Part shown: in pieces, positions 58,163 through 64,000 of the stretch
How positions within the stretch are numbered: the stretch's first letter is position 1
How the letters are laid out: each line of letters opens with the position of its first letter
Assembly: GCA_964030475.1 (NCBI GenBank)
Contig: CAXIPT010000003.1
Coordinates: 11,362,295-11,426,294, forward strand
Source of the DNA: Tethya wilhelma
Taxonomy: Eukaryota; Porifera; Demospongiae; Tethyida; Tethyidae
Reading direction: 5' to 3'
DNA: 64,000 nt
The notes under the pieces: model-generated
What the model saw: the letters and a program-made list of their open reading frames with translations, nothing else
Databases searched by the model: none
What the model was told of the DNA's origin: nothing
Program-made: the position numbers and the translations under genes

Positions 58163-58214
<52 letters not shown>

Positions 58215-59983
58215 GTACATCTACTTCAATGAGCTGGACACTCGACTTGAGTACACCCTAATGGCGGGAGCATTCTTCAAGTCCCTCCTCTCCTTCACCC
58301 TCCCTCATCCTACCAACGACTTAGACTATGCCTCCTACCAGCTACCTCTGTCCACTGGCACCACCCTCCTGCCAGGAGTGGAGCTATTCTCAGACCACTT
58401 TAGGTGCAATCCAACCCTCCTGCTGGGCTCACTGCAGTGGTGTGTGGAAGAGCTCGTTGAGAGGAGGCACAGTGTAAAGGTTAATCATATTCATTAATTT
58501 TAAACCCACAAGTATATTGTACAAGTGTTGGTGATATAAAATGGCTAGNGTACATCTACTTCAATGAGCTGGACACTCGACTTGAGTACACCCTAATGGC
58601 GGGAGCATTCTTCAAGTCCCTCCTCTCCTTCACCCTCCCTCATCCTACCAACGACTTAGACTATGCCTCCTACCAGCTACCTCTGTCCACTGGCACCACC
58701 CTCCTGCCAGGAGTGGAGCTATTCTCAGACCACTTTAGGTGCAATCCAACCCTCCTGCTGGGCTCACTGCAGTGGTGTGTGGAAGAGCTCGTTGAGAGGA
58801 GGCACAGTGTAAAGGTTAATCATATTCATTAATTTTAAACCCACAAGTATATTGTACAAGTGTTGGTGATATAAAATGGCTAGAGTAGCAGCCTGTCTAG
58901 AAATAGGTCTATGATCTAGTAATGGTTATTTTAGATTTTTTTTTTTTTTGGAAGGCCTATCAAAGTGATTGGTCTGCAAAAATAAAATAAAAATGAAATA
59001 AATTAATAAAGTTCATTATTTTGTTGGATTTGTATTAATCTAACTTCATGGTTATTCCCCCCATGCAGGCTCTCCCTATTCTCTGGCTGTACCACCATGT
59101 TGCACACACTGTGTGCAGAGACCACTCTCACACTGCAAGAGCCAAGATCCTCAAGATTCAAGCTCTGCTCCAGCTCTCGATGTATTCAGAGTCCATTGAG
59201 CTGCTCGCTGAAGTGCTGGGAGGAGCTGGACTGCCGTTGCATGCCACTACAGACCAAGACAGACCTTTAACTTCAAATTTGGTAAGAAAGACGATTGCTA
59301 TGTGATCTTCACTTGGCAGCAAGGCAATAACACAAACATAGAAGAGTTAACAATTGTTCAAACTTTGCCTACCTCAGCATCTTTGACTTAACACAATATT
59401 TTACGTTTCTGTAGCTTCTAATCAATAACAATTTGCATCACTGGTTCAGATATTTTTCCCTCTCTTGGAAAAATAAAATCTTCATAAAATGTAAAATTGT
59501 CGATGATTTATATCTGTCTTTTTTCTCTCCCTTTCTTTCAGTCTCTGCCTGCATTTGATGTCAGACTGCCTCTGTCTGATGCTAGGAACATCAAGTGTAT
59601 TCACGTCATTATGGAGAAGGGCCTCGTGGTCAAGATGAGGGAGCTGTATGGCAAGGAGATCGCTGGACTGTTGACTCTGGTGAGAGCTCAGCTCTATGTG
59701 GCACTGGCTGAGACAATGGCTCACATACCAGCAGTACAGATGCTCAAGTAAGTCACATAACTGGTAGTAGTGGGAACACTGATTTTCAATGGTGCAGATA
59801 CTTGGTCTGGAAATTGACGGAATTGGAACCAACTAACATAGTCTGGTCTGTGAAGTTTTCATAACACCAATTTCACTACATGTTTTGCCCAATTTTGTGT
59901 GTGTACAAGTCATACTGCTGAGAGAAATCAGACACAAATATGTGCATGTATGGTGCCGTGTTGTTCATAATATTACCAAATAC

Positions 59984-60058
<75 letters not shown>

Positions 60059-63000
60059 TGCAGTCGTAGTAAAGACCCTCCCACCCCCACTCATCCACCA
60101 CCCTCATCCCTCTCACAAGCTCCGCCCACTCAACCCTCATCTCCCGCCACCTCCACGACCAGCGGAACAAGAAATCAGCCAGGGGCATCCCAAAACCTCA
60201 CCAACAAGAAAGTCAAACTTCTCCAACAAAACACAAAACTGTTTCTCCTCGAACGAGTGGAGAAGATTCTCACCCCTCTATGTTCGGACCCGGAAGTAAA
60301 ACTTGAACTCAAAATCAGAGCACATCTCCAACTTGCCAGAGCGTCAAACACTCTCTATCATTCAAGCACGGCAGTACAACTCACACTGGCTGCCATGAGA
60401 CTGATACAGAACGCAGGAAGGAATGCCGGTGGTGATGGTCCTGGTCAATTCTCCAGCCTCGATGTTCAACTGTGGTTGGATTGTCGGAGTGTACTGGCTC
60501 AGAGCTTGTGTGGAGCAGCGCAGCTTCCTGAGGTGACTGGCAGTGAGGGGGGACTGGTGGACTGTGGTGTGCAGTGTGACGAGGGAATCAAAGAGTGTGA
60601 GAAGTATGGCCAGGCTGAGTTGGGAGCTGAACTGTGCTACGTTGGAGCACTTCACGCCATGAGTGAAATACCACCAAAGTTGGACACTGTGGTTGAGAGA
60701 GCTCAGGTATACGCTATAACTACTGCAGTAGATATTTTAAGCATGTGTATAGCTAGCTCTGTCCTCAGCCCCCCCTCCTTGAAAAATAAGGGAAGAGGCT
60801 AGCTAGTACCAGGGAGCTAGTAGTAAAATAAAAATAAAAAAATACAAAACAATCAATCTTTAGTAAGTACTGTACAAGTGATAAACATTGACATTCATTT
60901 GTGTCCAGCACTACATGTCTGCAAATAATACAGTGTTTCTGTTCCCTATAGCTTGGTCTCAAGCTGCTGGAGTCCCCCTCGGAGTTGTCTCAGTGTGGTG
61001 ACCTCCTTCAGTGCCGGCTCTCCCTTCTGTTGGCTGATGTCACCTGTATGAGACATGTGAGTGTGAACAGCAGTGAGATGGTGAGGGTGTTTGAGGGTCT
61101 CAAGACTATGATCAAGAAACAGGTATGTTTATAAGTATACTATAGTTTGAGAGTTTATTGTTTGTTTGTATGTTTGTTTGTTTGTTTGCTTATTTTGGTA
61201 TTTATTTTTATTTTTGTTTTTTTGCATTGAGAATGTATTATTTTCGTGTTTATGATAGATTTCGGTTTGTTTATGTATAACTAACTGATAGAGACATTTA
61301 AGTTTGGTTTATCAGTTGTTTCCTCACTCTATTTCTTTAGCTGGATTCCTTGAACCTCACAGTCAACATCTACCCTCCCCAGTGGCCTCTGCTGGCATCC
61401 TGCCACTTGCGTTTGGCACACACACACGTACTGCTCTACTCTTCCACCGATGGCAGCGACCAGTCCCATCATCTGAGCAGAGCCTTGGAGAATTGTCAGG
61501 AGGGAGTTAGGATACTGAAGAGGTCTGCTCTCGAGGACCCTTGCCTCATGGAAGAACTGCTATTTCACTCTGGTAAGACATCTTGAAAATTAAACTGTAC
61601 ATACATATAATTTATATGGTGGGAAATTTTCATTGGTGCAAATTTCAGATGAAAATGTGCCAGGAAAAAGTTTGATAGCTTTGAAAATTCATATTTGTGG
61701 CACACACTCTTATTGCGCATAATGCAGAAGTTAAATTTTAATTTTCGTATATTTTGAACTGCATACGAAAAATATAAAAATTTGCACCATACCAAAATTT
61801 CCCATTGTACAGAAATATAGCAAGCTTAATATGTGTTAGATATAGAATTCATTGTGTATGTGTACTTTTCATGTGTGTAGGTTGGATTGAGAAGGCTATG
61901 ATACTGCCAAAAGATGGAACAATCGACACCGCTTCATTCCTTGAAGCTAGACGAGCTATTACCAACAGTGGAATCAATGCCAGGTACATTGACTACACAC
62001 ACTGCCTTACAAGAGTTCACACTCTCACTTCAACACAAACACTCAATGTTTCAAAACAACTGTCACAATTCAATCTTGGTTTCACTCACCATTATCACTA
62101 TTATTGTACCACAGGCTTGTCTTCTCCACCTACTGTGAACTGGCACAGATCTACACCACGCTGAGCAAGCAGCCCAACCCTCACAAACTGTCACCAGAGG
62201 GAGCTGACTCCACCCTCACCGTCACAAGCCCCACCTCTGTTGTTACGATCGAAAGAGACCGCGAGCAGTCCATGTCACGATCCTCCCCTCGGGATCGTCG
62301 TCCTAGTCGCAGCGGAGCAGCTAGCGGGCCGAACAAATCTCCGAGTCAAGATCGAGCAGGGACCAAACTCGAGCGAGAGTGGACAAAGGAGAGGGTAAGG
62401 GAGGGGTACCTGGCGTGGGCGATGGTCAAGACGGCTCGCTACAGTCTGGACATCATGCGCAACCTTCAGAGTCTTGTGTCCGAGTTGCACAAGGAGGAGA
62501 ACACAAGACAGTTGTCGGAGAAGGTTTTGGACGAGTTGCCCGACTTTGCACTTCTCGAGTTGAATCCTCAAGTGTACTACATTCAACTCGTAGTGAGCAG
62601 CTTAGAAGATGTACCTCCTATAGAACTGCTAGCACCCAGTGCACAGCATCTGAGTACGGCTGGTCTGAATTGGTTCAAGATAGCTGGTCACTTCAACACG
62701 CTACTCCAGCAGTGCTACTGGCAGAGAGCCACACTGCACCTCTCCCACTCTCAATGGGCTCTCCACTATCACACACTTACACCACTTGTCTATCCAAAAT
62801 GCAAAGCACTGTTGACCTTCCTCACTGCACACTGTCAACAATTTGCCAAGACATGCAAACTGCCACCTCTTCCTTCGATCTTGCAAACTTCTCAACAGAA
62901 ACGCAACAGTAGTGCCGGTGTGTCCGCCCCATCCACCCAGCCTCCTTTGACCGGTAATCAAAGTGGCAGCCCCCTTGATTATTACCTCACTGCAGTGGAT

Positions 63001-63576
63001 GCTGAGCTCACTGTTCTCTGGTCCAAGCCATTCATGACCACTCCTTCTACAGCACCACCATCCTCGTCCACTGGTGGACCTTGTAACACTAGTGCTTCAA
63101 TGTCCGATGATGATACCATTGTGGGTTACTTTGCAATGAACTATAAATCTGTTCGTACGCTAAACCCAGGAAATCTCTCCTCGTACGGATTCGAAACACA
63201 AGTTGTCACCCTATCGACGAAGGCTCTCACAGAGTTGTACAGTCTCTGGGACGATGTGGCTTCGACCACTAAAGTGTTCCTTGGTACCAAGCCCATCACA
63301 CGCCCTGTATCTCGTTCACCATCCAAACAGAAGAAGAGTGAGAAAGGGTTAGCGTTTAAGGTTCCTCCCGATCTTGCCAAGAGAGTTGAAGAGGTGGTGT
63401 GCAAGTTGGCGGAGGTGTTTGAGTTAAAAATGAGCAAAGAACAGCTACCTAAACTTGAACTGCACAGTGTGGTGGGTGTGGCTAAGATGCTGGAGCCTTT
63501 TGCGAGTGTCACTGCTAAAGGAGACGTCTACTACTTCTTCAAGGCACTGTTCTTTAACAGTAATACCATTCTATAG
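45952..63576 (+). CDS. CFAP54: Cilia- and flagella-associated protein 54
   Basis: Twenty-five exons: 45952-46115, 46245-46479, 46601-46669, 46927-47625, 47780-48001, 48169-48379, 48634-48848, 49071-49485, 49641-49882, 50794-51072, 51250-51435, 51645-52196, 52382-53412, 55907-56135, 56480-56952, 57129-57629, 57804-57956, 58215-58479, 59069-59281, 59542-59747, 60064-60706, 60952-61122, 61341-61572, 61881-61983, 62115-63576. The sum is 3056 aa, in frame and close to the ~3,100 aa of mammalian CFAP54. Diagnostic blocks: LWSGYEARLPANYF, CYGRYLSSQ, LEFLLWGSVCMESSVPL, YVGVCQCYYSC, MVFKRSVLESRKK and FRPKIR. Exon 11 (TLSVSGLEANEEYLFAVAAY) looks like part of a fibronectin-III-like domain. CFAP54 is a component of the C1d projection of the axonemal central apparatus and is needed for ciliary motility. 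One copy of the duplicated exon 18 is used. Confidence 0.92.
49918..50625. repeat. Minisatellite, 42-bp higher-order unit of ggaatatta-type monomers
   Basis: About 700 bp of variants of ggatcggaatatta / ggattggaatattagaat. In the centre (50181-50492) they settle into a regular 42-bp unit, which makes one strand open in a frame as a repetitive peptide. It lies in the CFAP54 intron after exon 9. Confidence 0.92.
50703..50760. repeat. (CA)n microsatellite
   Basis: CA run about 35 bp upstream of the acceptor of CFAP54 exon 10. Confidence 0.85.
53908..54198. mobile_element. 291-bp MITE with tagtctcgtgggccag termini
   Basis: The left end tagtctcgtgggccag is mirrored by ctggcctgggagacta at the right end. 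There is no coding capacity. It sits just upstream of the nested TRAF-like gene. A deleted copy is at 30515-30557. Confidence 0.7.
54259..55650 (+). CDS. TRAF-like RING / zf-TRAF / MATH protein nested in a CFAP54 intron
   Basis: An intronless 463-aa ORF in the same orientation as its host, inside the intron between CFAP54 exons 13 and 14. A RING-type finger spans about residues 24-62 (CPVCLQAVREP, GYNFCKVC, CPTC). TRAF-type zinc fingers with CxxxxxHxxxC spacing cover about 90-215 (IQCIHCSELVKRSRIRFHQT, HPVRCPNECGTFPQRQDLE). A coiled coil covers about 240-300 (LQAS, LQAN, KLESENKTLKCQLSRL), and a MATH/TRAF-C domain about 315-463 (GYKLCFRVNAGGNGIGKGTH, HLKWPFRGDITVQL, FLPLDEL, DCLRFQIAKI). TRAFs are trimeric adaptors and E3 ligases for TNF-receptor/Toll-type signalling. 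The usual RING Cys-x-His is Cys-Cys-Gly-Tyr, so E3 activity is uncertain. The intronless form suggests retroposition or a member of an expanded intronless TRAF family. Confidence 0.9.
   Translation: MKMATGGFDCVFVEKPQEAFQSECPVCLQAVREPHLVSCCGYNFCKVCIERVKTANKPCPTCKEENFTIFHNKGLQRSLYGFKVYCSHKQEGCEWRGELGQLDNHLNLSPQPDKQLEGCDYSEIQCIHCSELVKRSRIRFHQTEHCYKRPFECEYCQSYESHYDDVINNHWRVCGYHPVRCPNECGTFPQRQDLENHVTKDCPETVIACDLHHVGCDVKLPRKDMPAHLKENLVTHMSLQAASYSKLLAGHKKLQASHATLQANYAALRQDKATLRVKLQEKVNKLESENKTLKCQLSRLQVRTGATDSHTDTAMHVLGYAGTMVNFNVHKRVSDTWYSPPFYTHYGGYKLCFRVNAGGNGIGKGTHISVYICVMKGEYDNHLKWPFRGDITVQLVDQTGKEEHRADTIHYTNETPDSLAGRVTQGDKNGGWGKHQFLPLDELKPKYLRNDCLRFQIAKIKLN
55848..55906. repeat. (CA)n microsatellite at the acceptor of CFAP54 exon 14
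   Basis: CA run ending directly in cacgcag, the 3' splice site. Confidence 0.9.
58101..58214. repeat. (CA)n compound microsatellite at the acceptor of CFAP54 exon 18
   Basis: Contains two copies of an acacgtgcgcacac block and a long CA run ending in aaacag, the splice acceptor. Confidence 0.9.
58215..58883. repeat. 334-bp tandem duplication joined by an N
   Basis: 58215-58548 and 58550-58883 appear identical and contain CFAP54 exon 18 plus the start of the following intron. A single N at 58549 joins them, and the second copy lacks the upstream CA tract and acceptor, so only the first copy is a proper exon. Most likely two contig ends that overlap but were not merged. Confidence 0.93.
59989..60063. 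repeat. (CT)n-(GT)n at the acceptor of CFAP54 exon 21
   Basis: CT run, GT run, then tttgtgcag at the splice site. Confidence 0.9.
61613..61812. mobile_element. Decayed copy of the 210-bp MITE family
   Basis: Ends tatggtgggaaattttca and aaatttcccattgtaca; the interior has the same tacgaaaa/gcataatgcagaagttaaa motifs as the 26476-26685 copy, with many substitutions. It lies in the CFAP54 intron after exon 23. Confidence 0.6.
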
Positions 63577-64000
63577 AACCAAAAGGTCATCAATACTTTT
63601 TAGCCTGCTAGGGCTGATGATATGTATGGGTATTGTATAAATTTTAATAATGAATTGCGCATGCGCAACACATTCGCTCGCGAAATAGGCGGGTCTAGGG
63701 CCAGAAGCGGATATCAGATGCAGATCAGACTTATATACTGTGGCCAGACTAGACCAGACCAGTCTGACGTGCATGCAGTGCTGCATGCATGCAATACCAG
63801 AATCTCCGTGAGTCCGAGTCTAATCGCAATTCAGAGCAAAAAACTCAAGACGTAGACATCGACGACACCAGTGCTGCGTGATTTGTAAGTGTACACGTAC
63901 ACGCATACATGGTTGGACTTGCAATCTATGCTTAGATTTTTTTCCCCCCTTTATTTTTGTTTGCATGTTTTTGCTATTGGTATTAACGATTGGGCATTGG
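63577..64000 (+). promoter_or_regulatory. Probable promoter and non-coding first exon of a gene beyond the right edge
   Basis: A perfect 14-bp NRF1-type palindrome ttgcgcatgcgcaa lies at 63655-63668, followed by CG-containing sequence (cgctcgcgaaataggcggg). About 220 bp further a good splice donor (attt/gtaagt, 63884/63885) appears with no convincing ORF before it. I read this as promoter plus 5' untranslated exon on the plus strand. The CFAP54 3' UTR must also lie in the first part. Confidence 0.4.

Noticed and set aside
58596..58832. Separate 78-aa gene
   Set aside because: Exact second copy of CFAP54 exon 18 after an N; an assembly duplicate.

Overview
The window is eukaryotic nuclear DNA: AT-rich, dense in spliced genes with short introns (mostly about 50-600 bp, a few over 1 kb), CT/CA microsatellites and short inverted-repeat elements. 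The gene set includes a cilium gene (CFAP54), a TRAF-type RING protein, two ankyrin-Roc-COR proteins (one with a death domain), a LEM-domain nuclear-envelope protein and a glycosaminoglycan-linker galactosyltransferase. This points to an early-branching animal. I infer a demosponge similar to Amphimedon; this rests on gene content and compactness, not on a marker gene. Five single N bases (11130, 18613, 24900, 32511, 58549) sit at homopolymers, microsatellites or a duplicated segment and look like collapsed assembly joins.

Layout. 1-9483 (minus): two tandem ankyrin-Roc-COR paralogues, the first cut by the left edge, the second ending in a death domain. 9680-9940 (minus): SCOC. 10089-19555 (plus): 26S proteasome base subunit PSMD2/Rpn1, which appears to begin with five exons encoding an ankyrin module. 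20086-22880: a head-to-head pair of GT31 genes, one B3GALT6-like and one that has lost the DxD triad. 23063-27626: PXK. 27866-28561: an alpha-like glutathione transferase. 28800-31670 (minus): APEX2, head to head with 31795-34034 (plus), a LAP2/thymopoietin-like protein. 35841-41603 (minus): a protein with the fold of hydroxyethylthiazole kinase (ThiM) whose catalytic motifs are all altered, head to head with RFT1 (41849-45788, plus). 45952-63576: CFAP54 in 25 exons, with an intronless TRAF-like gene (54259-55650) nested in one intron. The last 400 bp look like the promoter and first non-coding exon of another gene.

The genes are mostly unrelated housekeeping, ciliary and innate-immunity-like loci packed closely, with four head-to-head pairs 124-353 bp apart. 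I assigned exons by homology to remembered family sequence plus GT/GC-AG sites and phase. Summed coding lengths are divisible by three for PXK (600 aa), APEX2 (529), LAP2-like (368), ThiM-like (472), RFT1 (557), CFAP54 (3056) and the second ankyrin-Roc gene (1607). The PSMD2 model fails by one base at the N of position 11130. Several families of short terminal-inverted-repeat elements, two perfect or near-perfect tandem duplications that may be assembly artefacts, and a 42-bp minisatellite fill the introns.
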